In this document: positions 54,207-62,948 of the stretch, in pieces
Layout of the letters: each line of letters opens with the position of its first letter
Position numbering within the stretch: the first letter of the stretch is position 1
From: JAEULH01 sp963805915
GTDB lineage: Bacteria; Pseudomonadota; Alphaproteobacteria; Rhodospirillales; Defluviicoccaceae
NCBI GenBank assembly: GCA_963805915.1
Contig: CAWDWD010000011.1
Location: 372,001 to 436,000, forward strand
Length of the DNA stretch: 64,000 nt
Direction of reading: 5' to 3'
Made by a program: the position numbers and the translations under genes
The notes under the pieces: generated by a model
The model's input: only the letters and a program-made list of their open reading frames with translations
Database searches by the model: none
What the model was told of the DNA's origin: nothing

Positions 54207-54461
54207 TGTCCGCCCGTCCCACCAGTTCCCGCGACGCCAGACCCGGCTGCGGCCCATGGTGCTCGGTAGCGGCAATCGCCGCTCGCCGCCCTAACCCACG
54301 ACATTCAGGGCCAGTACGCGGGCGAGGGCAGGACTCAGGTCCGTGCGAAACTCAAGGGAATGCGGCAAGGGCCGCGCGATCGGCGAACCAGATCGCGATG
54401 AGACGCGGACAGGCGCCTCTTCGCGGACACATGTGACATGGCTGCCGCGGCATGTTGAGTT

Positions 54462-54932
54462 CTACCGGTCGTCACCGGCAGGCGGCAAGGCCTCCCGAAT
54501 CCGGGACGAAAGGCGAGCGTAGGCGGCAGGACTGTCCTTTCTGAGTGCCACGATCGCCTCAATCCATGTATCCACCGCGGCGAGCGTCGCGTTCTCGCCA
54601 GTCGCCTTCTCCCTGAATTCGTTGACCGCCTCCTTAGCCTTTCGCGCCAGCTCGCGGAACTCATAAACCGCGTGTTCTTCCGCTGGCGTCAGATCCTTGT
54701 GGTCGAGGCGGGAGACGAGTACGCACATCGAACCAATAATGCAGCTTAGCTGCTTGCCGTAGCTTCCAACCGTGTCGACGACGTGAGCCTCGACGGGCCT
54801 GTCATGCACGTTGGCACCGAACGTAATGTTGGGGCTGAACCAGCCCTGGCATAGATTTTCCCAACTCGTCCACGGCTGATAGGCGAAATCCTGCAAGGCG
54901 GGCAGAAACCCAGCCGCATTCGTTTTCGACAT
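54462..54932 (-). CDS. Hypothetical protein
   Basis: A protein of 156 residues. Aromatic N terminus (FAYQPWTSWENLCQGWFSPN), then a helical, Glu/Lys/Arg-rich body (YEFRELARKAKEAVNEFREK). AGGGGG lies before the ATG at 54930-54932. The layout recalls phasin-like helical proteins, but I cannot place it in a family. Isolated between two broken regions. Confidence 0.6.
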   Translation of the reverse strand: MSKTNAAGFLPALQDFAYQPWTSWENLCQGWFSPNITFGANVHDRPVEAHVVDTVGSYGKQLSCIIGSMCVLVSRLDHKDLTPAEEHAVYEFRELARKAKEAVNEFREKATGENATLAAVDTWIEAIVALRKDSPAAYARLSSRIREALPPAGDDR

Positions 54933-55050
54933 CGTCGCCCCCTCTCGTCGTCCTCCGCAATCCGTACACGGCCCTTCCAGCAGAAGTAAATCAACCAGAA
55001 GGTTATGTCAATATGATGACGACCTGCGTACTACGCGTCGTTTCGCATGT

Positions 55051-55155
55051 AGCGGCATCGCGGCGATGTTCTCGGCGTAGTAGCGGCACGCCCAGTCCGG
55101 TTTTTCCGCCTCGGCGGCCGCCGCCTTGCCCATCTCCTCGACCATTAGCCGCGGC
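55051..55155 (-). pseudogene. Aldehyde dehydrogenase fragment
   Basis: One frame reads LMVEEMGKAAAAEAEKPDWA and CRYYAENIAAMPLH, matching residues 65-100 of the dehydrogenase at 54206 (LMVEEMGKSRKAAVAEAEKC, RYYAENAAAML) with many changes. The fragment begins and ends abruptly. It is a broken paralog, not a recent copy. Confidence 0.7.
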
Positions 55156-55194
55156 CAGCAGTTCGTACGGTCTGGTCGTAGCGGCAAGCAAAGA

Positions 55195-55335
55195 GCGCCA
55201 CCCTAACTCACGATACAGATGCCCCTGGATCTCGCGGGTACTCATGCCGCGGGCGTAGATCGAGATAATCTTCTCGCCGAAGCCGGGAAACCGCCGCTGA
55301 TATTTGGCGATCAGCTACGGATCGAAGCTCTACCC
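55195..55335 (-). mobile_element. IS256-family transposase fragment
   Basis: A frame with one internal stop reads SFDP, stop, LIAKYQRRFPGFGEKIISIY, ARGMSTREIQGHL. This is the N-terminal motif of IS256/Mutator transposases (KYQRR..GFDEKIISLYARGMTTREI). Only about 45 codons remain and no inverted repeats were found. It abuts the dehydrogenase fragment, so an insertion and a deletion probably joined them. Confidence 0.7.
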
Positions 55336-55391
55336 GATCTCGCCGCCGGCGGGGTGAGTGCGAGGTGCCCGCATCAACGAGCCGGTAAATT

Positions 55392-55405
55392 CCCGCTTTC
55401 GCGGG
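55392..55405 (-). terminator. Possible terminator after the berberine-bridge-type gene
   Basis: On the minus strand CCCGC-GAAA-GCGGG, a 5-bp stem with a GNRA loop, is followed by AATTTACC, 62 bases after the oxidoreductase stop. Confidence 0.3.
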
Positions 55406-55466
55406 CTGGGCGTGGCAACTCGGGGCTTGGCAATCCGTCCCTTACAGTCGAGAAGCCCGTGCGCGG

Positions 55467-56891
55467 TTACGCCGCCGGCTTTACGTTCAAGTTAACCCGA
55501 AACATGTTCTCGGGGTCGTACTTGGCCTTGAGCGCCACCAACCTCTCGTAGTTGCCGCCGTAGGCCGAACGAACGCGATCCTGCTCGTCTGCGCCAAGAA
55601 AATTGACGTAGACACCGCCATTCGCGTAGGGCGCCGTAGCGGCGAAGAACTCGCGAGCCCATGACATGCACGCCTTATCCTGACCGGCGTCGCGCCAGCG
55701 TGCGTGCACGTTGAGCACAAATGAGGCATTGCGGCTGGGATAGGCCATTGCGTCCTCCGCTACCCGCCCCCCGGCGCCATCCAGGTGGGCGAGGAAAACC
55801 TCGCACTCCGGCGTTGGTAGCGAACCTGCGTATTCTACGAGGACATCGATAACGGCATCGCTCACCACCGAGAAGTCATGGGACTTCCAGTAGTTGCGCG
55901 CGCCCGGCGAGAGCAGCGGGTCGAACGCGCTCTGCCAAGCCGTGAACGGCATGGGATCGACATGTTCGCCGCAGGGAGCGCCGAAATGGCGCAGCGGTTC
56001 GATGACCCGGCGTCCTTCATCAATGTCGCCCACGTAGCAGATTGGAAATACAACGACCTCCTTGCCGTGGACGTTCTCTGGCAGGAAGGGCAGGGGAGGC
56101 GCCTTGCGCAGCACGCTCCAGACGGTGAGGACATCCGGGGCACAAGCAACGAATGAGCGATAGGCCTTCAACAAGTCGCCCGCTCGCTCGAACGGATAAA
56201 CGATGAGACCGGCCAACACTTCTGGTCCGACGCGATGAAGCCGGAACGTGAAAGAGGTCACAACGCCGAGGTTCCCGCCTCCGCCGCGCAACCCCCAAAA
56301 AAGGTCCGCGCGTTCGTCCTCGCTGGCGCGCACCAAGTCTCCTTGCGCGGTCACCACATCGGCCGAGATCAGGTTATCGACGGAATGGCCCAAGCTGCGG
56401 CTGAGCCAGCCAAAGCCCCCACCCAACGTGAGCCCGGCGACGCCTGTTGTCGAGTTGATGCCGAGCGGCGTGGCCAAACCGAAAGCCTGCGCTTCGCGAT
56501 CGAACGCGCCAAGGGTGACTCCCGGCTCAACTCTGGCCGTTTGATTCCACGGGTCGACGTGGACAGAGTTCATCGGCGAGAGGTCCAGCATCAGGCCGCC
56601 GTCGCAGACCGCGCTCCCGGCGATATTGTGGCCACCGCCCTTGACGGCGATCAGCAGTCCATGCTCCCGGCCAAACCTGATGGCGGCGATCACGTCGGCC
56701 GCTCCGGCACACTGGACGATAATCCCTGGACGTCTGTCTACCATGGCGTTCCAGATAGATCGGGCATCGTCGTAGCCACGATCGTCCGGGAGAAGCACGC
56801 GCCCGCGCAAGCGGCTCCGCCAGCCATGCAGGGCGTCCACCGGGACATCCACTGCCGCGCCCGACCGTGACGTCAGCCGAACGGCAGTCAT
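55467..56891 (-). CDS. FAD-linked oxidoreductase, berberine-bridge-enzyme family
   Basis: A protein of 474 residues. PCMH-type FAD domain with PGIIVQCAGAADVIAAIRFG, the flavin-linking His in VKGGGHNIAGSAVCDGGLML, and GINSTTGVAGLTLGGGFGWL; substrate domain; and the BBE C-terminal motif SAYGGNYERLVALKAKYDPE. These enzymes oxidise sugars, alkaloids or other alcohols; the substrate is unknown. A basic tail follows (NMFRVNLNVKPAA). Isolated among debris. Confidence 0.9.
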   Translation of the reverse strand: MTAVRLTSRSGAAVDVPVDALHGWRSRLRGRVLLPDDRGYDDARSIWNAMVDRRPGIIVQCAGAADVIAAIRFGREHGLLIAVKGGGHNIAGSAVCDGGLMLDLSPMNSVHVDPWNQTARVEPGVTLGAFDREAQAFGLATPLGINSTTGVAGLTLGGGFGWLSRSLGHSVDNLISADVVTAQGDLVRASEDERADLFWGLRGGGGNLGVVTSFTFRLHRVGPEVLAGLIVYPFERAGDLLKAYRSFVACAPDVLTVWSVLRKAPPLPFLPENVHGKEVVVFPICYVGDIDEGRRVIEPLRHFGAPCGEHVDPMPFTAWQSAFDPLLSPGARNYWKSHDFSVVSDAVIDVLVEYAGSLPTPECEVFLAHLDGAGGRVAEDAMAYPSRNASFVLNVHARWRDAGQDKACMSWAREFFAATAPYANGGVYVNFLGADEQDRVRSAYGGNYERLVALKAKYDPENMFRVNLNVKPAA

Positions 56892-57260
56892 GACTGAACA
56901 CCGATTAATCTTTGGCTTTTGCGACTATGCATGTTCAGTATCCTTTCGCGCTCGAAGCAGGACAAAGAACGACCCCAACATGATAATAGCACCCAATCGC
57001 GATTTGCGGGAACCGTTGAATGGCGGCTTCATCCGCTGGTGTCGACAACAACGTGGACCTGCGTCGCGGCGGTGCTCGGCTGACACGGGTCGCTGGCGCG
57101 CGAGTACGCACATGTTACCCATAGATGGTTTGAAGGAGGAGATCCGGGCGAAAGCGGTTGAGGTGGTTCGACGTATGGGGCTTTGCCTCTCGGGTATTTT
57201 AGTTTTGTTGCCGAGCGAATGAGGTGGCGATGACGTCGGATGGTGGATGCCGATGATGAG
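56892..57260. other. Intergenic debris, no gene seen
   Basis: About 370 bases upstream of the oxidoreductase. Short open frames exist on both strands but none has a recognisable domain or a good start. It is likely to hold the oxidoreductase promoter. Confidence 0.4.
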
Positions 57261-57269
57261 CAGGCAACT

Positions 57270-57405
57270 GCTGAGTGTATGGGCCGCGGCACCGCCGAGT
57301 GGCTGCTGGCCGGCGGTTACCGGCTCAGGGTCTACAACCGGACCGCCGAAAAGGCGGCGGCCCTGAACAAGGCGGCCGGATGGGGTATCGGATGCTGCCA
57401 TGGGG
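57270..57405 (+). pseudogene. Fragment of a beta-hydroxyacid (3-hydroxyisobutyrate-type) dehydrogenase
   Basis: GTAEWLLAGGYRLRVYNRTA and EKAAALNKAAG match the Rossmann beta-alpha-beta of this family (usual AMAxxLLxAGYxVxVYNRTxEKA). The glycine loop before it is degraded and nothing follows. No function expected. Confidence 0.55.
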
Positions 57406-57610
57406 TCGGCTCCCGCATGTAGTGCTCGATGTCGCGGTCGAGATGGTAGATCCGCCGCGGCGAAGGCCGGAAGGGACGGAATGAGACCGCGCCGTTCCAG
57501 GCGGCGCGAGGTCGCGACCGAGATGCCCAGGATTCCGGCGGTCTCAGTCTCGCTGAAGCGGCGCGGTCTCCATCCGCCCGCGCCGATCCTTGACAGCGGC
57601 GGGTTCTCTC
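57400..57610 (-). pseudogene. Excisionase/MerR-like helix-turn-helix remnant
   Basis: One frame reads RRFSETETAGILGISVATSR and RLERRGLIPSL; the match continues in another frame as RPFRPSPRRIYHLDRDIEHY, MREPTPW. Together they make a small winged HTH of the excisionase/AlpA type, as carried by integrative elements, but split by a frameshift near 57475. Its place beside a tRNA gene fits an old integration site. Confidence 0.55.
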
Positions 57611-57673
57611 TCTCATTATCCGCTCGCGGTTGGGGGCGTGCCGCACGCACGTTGCCACTGCTTCCCTCGATCC

Positions 57674-57749
<76 letters not shown>

Positions 57750-57935
57750 GTTTCCATTCAATCTCCGCGGCCGGGCCAAGGCTTGATCAAGCCGCAGCTT
57801 GAGGTAGCATCATCCCGGATCTCCCGGCTGGAGGAGGGCGTTGATCGTCCGTACGCCGGCTGGCGCCGCGTGGAAATTTCATTCGCGCTGCCGGAATGGT
57901 GTATACCGTAATATCAATTAGTTGGCGATAATTCG

Positions 57936-57976
57936 ATAGGTCATTCTGACCCATAAAATAGGTCAGAATGACCTAT
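57936..57976. promoter_or_regulatory. Nested palindrome (16-bp inverted repeat, each arm itself dyadic)
   Basis: ATAGGTCATTCTGACC (57936-57951) and its exact reverse complement GGTCAGAATGACCTAT (57961-57976) are separated by cataaaata. Each arm contains GGTCA-N3-TGACC. It lies 66 bases past the FrnE-like gene's stop and 187 past tRNA-Ala. No T run follows on either strand, so a protein-binding site or element end is as likely as a terminator. Confidence 0.6.
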
Positions 57977-58041
57977 ATTCTCCGGAAAACATGACATCTT
58001 CCGGACGCGTCATCCGTCCGCCGGCGGGCGCGGACGGACCC

Positions 58042-58698
58042 TTATGATTGCAACCATGCGTCGAGCGCGGGAGCGAGATCGGCGAAGGGCTGGTAGCCGA
58101 TCGTGAGCGCCCTCGATCCGCCGGCATCGTTGAGGACCACCGCGGGGAAGCCGGAGATCCCGAGCGTGTGGGTGAGGCGGAAGTCCGCGCGCGTCGCCTC
58201 GATGACCTCGGCCGCGCCATGGACCGTGGCGAAGACGTCCGCATCGCCGCAAAACGCCGCCGCCAGCTCGGCCAGAACCGCAGGCTCGCTCACGTCGCGG
58301 CCCTCGACGTAGAAGGCGTGCTGGATGGCCTTGAAGTAGTCGAACGTCGCGGCCGGCACCAGATTGCGCATGGCGACCGCCGCCCGGCACGCCGGCTCGG
58401 TGTCGTAGACGAACCCCTCGCGCGCGAAGAAGTCGTAGGCGAACGGCTGCCCGGTGGCGGCCTGGACATGCTCCCAGTGGCCGCGAATGGCGGCTTTCGC
58501 TGTTTCGTCCATCGGCCTTGTCTCGCCCGCCCTCAGCCCGCCGACGACGAGCCGCGCCGGCGCGCGGTCTTCATACTCGGCGAGGATTCGCGCGAAGACG
58601 GGCGAGAACCCCCAGCACCACGAGCACATCGGATCGGCGAAATAGAGCAGGCGCTTGCCGGCGGTGGGGCGGCCTTGCGGCGGCGTCGTCCCGCTCAT
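58042..58698 (-). CDS. DsbA-family oxidoreductase, FrnE-like
   Basis: A protein of 218 residues with no signal peptide, so probably cytosolic. CxxC is CSWC in YFADPMCSWCWGFSPVFARI; the DsbA helical insertion and the cis-Pro region GISGFPAVVLND are visible. FrnE-type proteins act in disulfide exchange under stress. ATG starts one base after the Usp stop; last gene of the four-gene operon. Confidence 0.88.
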   Translation of the reverse strand: MSGTTPPQGRPTAGKRLLYFADPMCSWCWGFSPVFARILAEYEDRAPARLVVGGLRAGETRPMDETAKAAIRGHWEHVQAATGQPFAYDFFAREGFVYDTEPACRAAVAMRNLVPAATFDYFKAIQHAFYVEGRDVSEPAVLAELAAAFCGDADVFATVHGAAEVIEATRADFRLTHTLGISGFPAVVLNDAGGSRALTIGYQPFADLAPALDAWLQS

Positions 58699-58699
58699 C

Positions 58700-59599
58700 T
58701 CAGCGGACCAGCAACAAAGAGCACGGCGCGCGCTCGATCGCGAGCCGCGTGGTCGCGGGATCGAGAAGATGGGTCGGAACGACGAGCAGGCTGGCGCGCT
58801 CTCGCCCGGCCATCGCCATCAGCTCCATGAGCTCGGCGTTCGGCAGCTGTACGAACACTACCCCGCGGATACCGCTCGGGGCGGCGATGATGCTCGCCTC
58901 GCGCCGCCATGCCTCGGCCTGGTCAAGCCGGCCGGTGAGCAGAGCGATCTCGATCGTGACGCCGGGCTCGCCGGAGCCGGCGATCTCGGCCGCCGCGGCC
59001 AGGCCCTCGCGCGCCGCCGCGCTGGCGTCGTATCCGACAACGACCGGGCCGGCGGAGGCCTCTTCCCGCCGCGGGATCAGCACGCACCGCACCGTTGCTT
59101 CGAAGAGCGCGGCAAGCAGCGCCACGGCGGGCGTTCCGGGTGCCGCCACCGAGGTCGGCGCGCCGCCGCGCCAACCGATGATGACCAGATCGGCCGGCGA
59201 GGCCGCGCCGACGATCTCGGCGATCACCCGGCCGCGGCGGATCTCGAAGCTCGAGCGAATATGGCGCCGTTCGGCCGCCCGCTCGACGGCGTGGCGCGTG
59301 CGCGCCAATTGCGCGCGGAGCGCCGCCTTCAGGTGCGCGGCGCCCAGGGGCGGGCGTCCCGCCGAGAGCGCGCCGAAGGTCGCGACGCCGGGGTACTCGG
59401 CAAGCTTGGCGAGGTCGCTATCCTCGATGAACAGGCCGAGCAGGTCGGCGCGAAGTCGTGCCGCGAAGGCGGCTCCGGTTTCCACCGCGGCGAGGTTCTC
59501 GTCGGTCGCTCCGTCGAAGGCGACGACGATGCGGCGAATCCGCCGCGCGGCGCCTTGTCCCGATCCGCTTTGCGCGGTGGGCGCGGTCGGCTCGATCAC
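58700..59599 (-). CDS. Universal-stress-protein-family protein, tandem Usp domains
   Basis: A protein of 299 residues. First domain begins IRRIVVAFDGATDENLAAVE and holds ADLVIIGWRGGAPTSVAAPG; the second begins GPVVVGYDASAAAREGLAAA and ends RERASLLVVPTHLLDPAT, IERAPCSLLLVR. The classic ATP motif (GxxGxxxxG-S/T) is not clear, so nucleotide binding is uncertain. GTG start overlaps the Lon-like stop (GTGA). Confidence 0.75.
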   Translation of the reverse strand: MIEPTAPTAQSGSGQGAARRIRRIVVAFDGATDENLAAVETGAAFAARLRADLLGLFIEDSDLAKLAEYPGVATFGALSAGRPPLGAAHLKAALRAQLARTRHAVERAAERRHIRSSFEIRRGRVIAEIVGAASPADLVIIGWRGGAPTSVAAPGTPAVALLAALFEATVRCVLIPRREEASAGPVVVGYDASAAAREGLAAAAEIAGSGEPGVTIEIALLTGRLDQAEAWRREASIIAAPSGIRGVVFVQLPNAELMELMAMAGRERASLLVVPTHLLDPATTRLAIERAPCSLLLVR

Positions 59600-62124
59600 G
59601 GCCGGCGCTCCTTGTCGGCATCTTCTTTTTTCCGCCGGGGCCGGGCTTCGGCGGCGTGGCGTTTGGCGGCGGAGGCGAACCTCGCCAACCGCTTGGCGAC
59701 GGCGCGATTGAGCGAGCCGATGGGAAAGGCGCCGGTCGCGTCCTCGCCGCCGGCGGGCACGCCGGTCAGAATTTCGATGCCCTGGTCGATGGTCTCGACG
59801 GCATGGACGGCGAAACGGCCGGCCGCGCAGGCCTCGACGACGTCACGGCGGACCATCAGGTGTTTGACGTTCGCCGCCGGGATCAATACGCCTTGCTCGC
59901 CGGTGAGCCCGCGCGCGGCGCAGACATCGAAGAACCCCTCGATCTTCTCGTTGACCCCGCCGATCGCCTGAACCCGGCCGGTCTGGTCGACCGAGCCGGT
60001 GACCGCCAGCGACTGGCGGATCGGGATTTCGGCCAGCGCCGAGAGCAGGCAGTAGAGCTCGGCCGAAGACGCGCTGTCGCCGTCGATGCCGCCGTAGGAC
60101 TGCTCGAACACCAGGCTAGCCGACAGCGACAGCGGCTGGTCGACGGCGAACCGGGTGCCGAGGTAGGACGACAAGATCAGCACGCCCTTGGAGTGCAGCG
60201 GGCCGCCAAGGTCGACCTCGCGCTCGATGTCGACGACCTCGCCCTTGCCGAGGCGGACCCGGCACGAGATCCGGCTCGGCCTGCCGAAGGCGAAGTGGTT
60301 GAGCTGAATGACCGCAAGGCCGTTGATCTGGCCGACGCGCGCGCCGGCGGTCTCGATGACGATGGTCTTGCGGCTGATCTCCTCCTGGATGCGCTCGCGC
60401 AGGCTGTCGGAACGGAACGTCTTGGCGTCGATCGCGGCGTCGACATGGGCTGCCGCGGCCGTCGCCGCGCCGTCCTCGCCGGCCCAGTAGTCGGTTTCGC
60501 GAACCAGATCGTCGAGCGTGTCCATGTGCGTGGTCAGCTTCTCGGCGTCACCGGCGAGCCGCGACGCGTGCTCGACGATCCTGGCCACGGCCGAGCGCGA
60601 GAACGCGCGAACGTCCGCGGCCTTGACCACGCCGCCGATCAGCCGGGCATAGAGCGCGGTGTTGGCGCCGCCGCGGTCCATTCGCCCGCCGAAATCGGCG
60701 GCGACCCGGAACAGTTCCAAAAACTCGGGATCATGAAACGTCAGCAGGTAGTAGAGCAGCGGTTCGCCGAGCAGGACGACCTTGACGTCGAGTCTGATCG
60801 GCTCGGGTTCGAGCGTCGTCGTCGTGGTCCAGCCCAGAGATTCGGCGGGGGACTCGATGCGGATGCAGCGCGAGCGCAGCGCCCGCTTGAAGGCCTCGTA
60901 GGCATAGGGCTGCATCAGCAGCTTGCGCGCATCGATGATCAGGCAGCCGCCATTGGCGCGGTGCAGCGCTCCGGCCTTGACCAGGGTGAAGTCGGTGACC
61001 AGGGTCCCGAACTGGGCGAGGTGCTCAATGCGGCCGACCAGGTTCGGCTGGGTCGGATGGTCTTCGTAGATCACCGGCGCGCCGCCCGCCGGACCCTCGC
61101 CGGCGCCGCGTTGGCCCTGGTCGACGAACACGTTGACCGCGTAGCGGCGAAACGGTCCGCCGCTCGCCGCTTGTCCGCGCCCGGCGGCGGCGAGCAGCAT
61201 CTGCGGCCCCGATTGCTCCTGCTGCGGCAGGAAGTCGTCGGCATTTTCGATCACGTCCTCGCGCACCGCATCGAGGTGGCCGAGGATCGCCGGAAACTCG
61301 GCCCAGCTCTTCTTTAGCTCGTCGATCAGGTGGCCGACGGCGTACATCGTGGTCTCGCGATTGAGGCTCTTGATCTCCTCGCGCTGTTCCTTTTCCCAGC
61401 CCGGCACCTCGCGGAGAAAGGCTTCGAGCTCCTTTTGCATGGCCTCGGAGTCGGTCGCTCGACTCCGCTTTTCCTCGGCCGTCAGCTCTTCGAACTCCTT
61501 CGGTCCGAGAACTTCGCCGTCCTTCAGCGGCGCCAGGGCGAGGCCGACGGGGGTGCGGATCAGCGCGATTTTGCGCTCGCCGGCGCGCGTTTGCAGCGCG
61601 TTGAACGCCGTCTCCTGGCGTTCCTTGAACTGCTCCTGGATGACGCTCTTGCGAGTGCGATACTCGTTGCTTTCGAACGCGGCGGGGATCGCGTGGCGTA
61701 ACTCCTCGAGCAGGCGCTGGGCGTCGTCATGAAAAGGCCGCGCCTTGCCGGGCGGCAGCTCGATCGCACGCGGGCGGTGGGGATCGGCGAAGTTGTGGAC
61801 GTAGCACCAGTCCGGCGGCGCGGCCCAGTCGGCGGCGATGCGTTCGGCATAGCCGCGCACGAAGTCGTGTTTGCCGGTACCGGACGGCCCGAACGCGAAC
61901 AGGTTGTAGCCGGCATGGCGCATGCCCATGGCGAAACGCACCGCCTCGGCGGCCCGCTGCTGACCGACGGGGCCGTCGAGGGGCTCGATCTCGTCGGTGG
62001 TCTCGAAGTCGAGAACCGCGGGGTCGCACGGCGTGATCAGCGCGGAGGCTGGCAGGGCGCGGCCGGGCGGCGCCGTGGCTGGCTTGTCGCCGGTCGCGAC
62101 GGGGGGTGTTTCTGGCATCGTCAC
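59596..62124 (-). CDS. Lon-related ATP-dependent protease (YcbZ/LonB-like, AAA_32)
   Basis: A protein of 842 residues. N-terminal ATPase with Walker A LFAFGPSGTGKHDFVRGYAE (about 79-87), a long helical insertion (about 150-300), Walker B HRANGGCLIIDARKLL, and a C-terminal Lon protease domain with the catalytic Ser in YGGIDGDSASSAELYCLLSA and Lys in GGVNEKIEGFFDVCAARGLT. Degrades damaged or regulatory proteins. The last 30 residues are Lys/Arg-rich. GTG start at 62122-62124 overlaps the zincin stop; ATG at 62116 is an alternative. Confidence 0.92.
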   Translation of the reverse strand: MTMPETPPVATGDKPATAPPGRALPASALITPCDPAVLDFETTDEIEPLDGPVGQQRAAEAVRFAMGMRHAGYNLFAFGPSGTGKHDFVRGYAERIAADWAAPPDWCYVHNFADPHRPRAIELPPGKARPFHDDAQRLLEELRHAIPAAFESNEYRTRKSVIQEQFKERQETAFNALQTRAGERKIALIRTPVGLALAPLKDGEVLGPKEFEELTAEEKRSRATDSEAMQKELEAFLREVPGWEKEQREEIKSLNRETTMYAVGHLIDELKKSWAEFPAILGHLDAVREDVIENADDFLPQQEQSGPQMLLAAAGRGQAASGGPFRRYAVNVFVDQGQRGAGEGPAGGAPVIYEDHPTQPNLVGRIEHLAQFGTLVTDFTLVKAGALHRANGGCLIIDARKLLMQPYAYEAFKRALRSRCIRIESPAESLGWTTTTTLEPEPIRLDVKVVLLGEPLLYYLLTFHDPEFLELFRVAADFGGRMDRGGANTALYARLIGGVVKAADVRAFSRSAVARIVEHASRLAGDAEKLTTHMDTLDDLVRETDYWAGEDGAATAAAAHVDAAIDAKTFRSDSLRERIQEEISRKTIVIETAGARVGQINGLAVIQLNHFAFGRPSRISCRVRLGKGEVVDIEREVDLGGPLHSKGVLILSSYLGTRFAVDQPLSLSASLVFEQSYGGIDGDSASSAELYCLLSALAEIPIRQSLAVTGSVDQTGRVQAIGGVNEKIEGFFDVCAARGLTGEQGVLIPAANVKHLMVRRDVVEACAAGRFAVHAVETIDQGIEILTGVPAGGEDATGAFPIGSLNRAVAKRLARFASAAKRHAAEARPRRKKEDADKERRP

Positions 62125-62516
62125 TGGTTTTCTATCGCCTCCATGTCGTCGTCGCTGAAGCCGAAGTGGTGGCCGATCTCATGGATCAAAACATGACGGA
62201 CCAGATCGCGCAGGTCCTCGCCGGTTTCGCACCAGTAGTCGAGGATGGCCAAGCGGTAGAGGAAGACCATGTCGATATCCTGAGACGAAACCGTGATACT
62301 CTTGTGGTTAAGCGAAACGCCGCGGTAGAGCCCGAGAAGATCGAACGGGCTATCGAGCCCCATCTCTTCTTCGGTCTCCTCGTCGACGATGTCCTCGACC
62401 CGGATGACCAGGCTTTTCGCGAAACGGCCGAGCGCGTCGGGCAGCGTCGAAAGCGCTTCTCGCGCCATCGCTTCGATGTCGTCGAGGCTGGGAGGTATGG
62501 TATGCGTGGGGCGCAT
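62121..62516 (-). CDS. Zincin-like metallopeptidase family protein
   Basis: A protein of 131 residues. The zinc motif is HEIGHHFG in VRHVLIHEIGHHFGFSDDDM (HExxH), with SLDDIEAMAREALSTLPDAL and VEDIVDEETEEEMGLDSPFD upstream, the pattern of the short possible-metallopeptidase (DUF1025) family common in actinobacteria and alphaproteobacteria. ATG at 62514-62516 chosen. First gene of the four-gene operon with the Lon-like protease. Confidence 0.88.
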   Translation of the reverse strand: MRPTHTIPPSLDDIEAMAREALSTLPDALGRFAKSLVIRVEDIVDEETEEEMGLDSPFDLLGLYRGVSLNHKSITVSSQDIDMVFLYRLAILDYWCETGEDLRDLVRHVLIHEIGHHFGFSDDDMEAIENQ

Positions 62517-62623
62517 GGGCGGACCTTCTGCCGGCTTGATGCCGCCGCCGGGCTGGCTTACCTGAATACGGCCAAGCTTATCCAAGATCGAGCTTATTGA
62601 ATAACAGCCGAGGAGCAAAAGCC

Positions 62624-62920
62624 ATGGCCGATAAGCTGTCGGGCGCGCCGCGCCGCGCGGCGCTCGCCGATCTGCCGGGGTGGTCGGAGGTCGAGGGCCG
62701 CGACGCGATTACGCGAACCTTCCAGTTCAAGACGTTCAATCAGGCGTTCGGGTTCATGACCCGCGTGGCACTAACGGCCGAGAAGATGAATCATCACCCC
62801 GAGTGGTTCAACGTCTACAACCGGGTCGACGTCACGCTGGCCACCCACGACGCCGGTGGTGTCACCGCGCTCGATGCCAAGCTTGCCGCGTTCATGGACA
62901 AGGCCGCCGCCGGCGTTTAA
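62624..62920 (+). CDS. phhB: 4a-hydroxytetrahydrobiopterin dehydratase
   Basis: A protein of 98 residues (PCD/DCoH). Recycles pterin after aromatic hydroxylation. Seen: FKTFNQAFGFMTRVALTAEK, MNHHPEWFNVYNRVDVTL, ATHDAGGVTALDAKLAAFMD, including the catalytic His pair. ATG at 62624 with GAGGAGC upstream. Divergent from the metallopeptidase gene. Confidence 0.95.
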   Translation: MADKLSGAPRRAALADLPGWSEVEGRDAITRTFQFKTFNQAFGFMTRVALTAEKMNHHPEWFNVYNRVDVTLATHDAGGVTALDAKLAAFMDKAAAGV

Positions 62921-62948
62921 GGCCAAGGCCCCGCCCGAGCCTCTTGTC

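Noticed and set aside
56925..57650. A 241-codon minus-strand frame upstream of the berberine-bridge-type gene
   Set aside because: Only its middle (the HTH part) is coding-like, and that part is frameshifted; the rest is noise. The HTH is reported separately as a remnant.
59458..61317. A 619-codon open frame on the plus strand
   Set aside because: Antisense to the Usp and Lon-like genes, which have full motif sets on the other strand.
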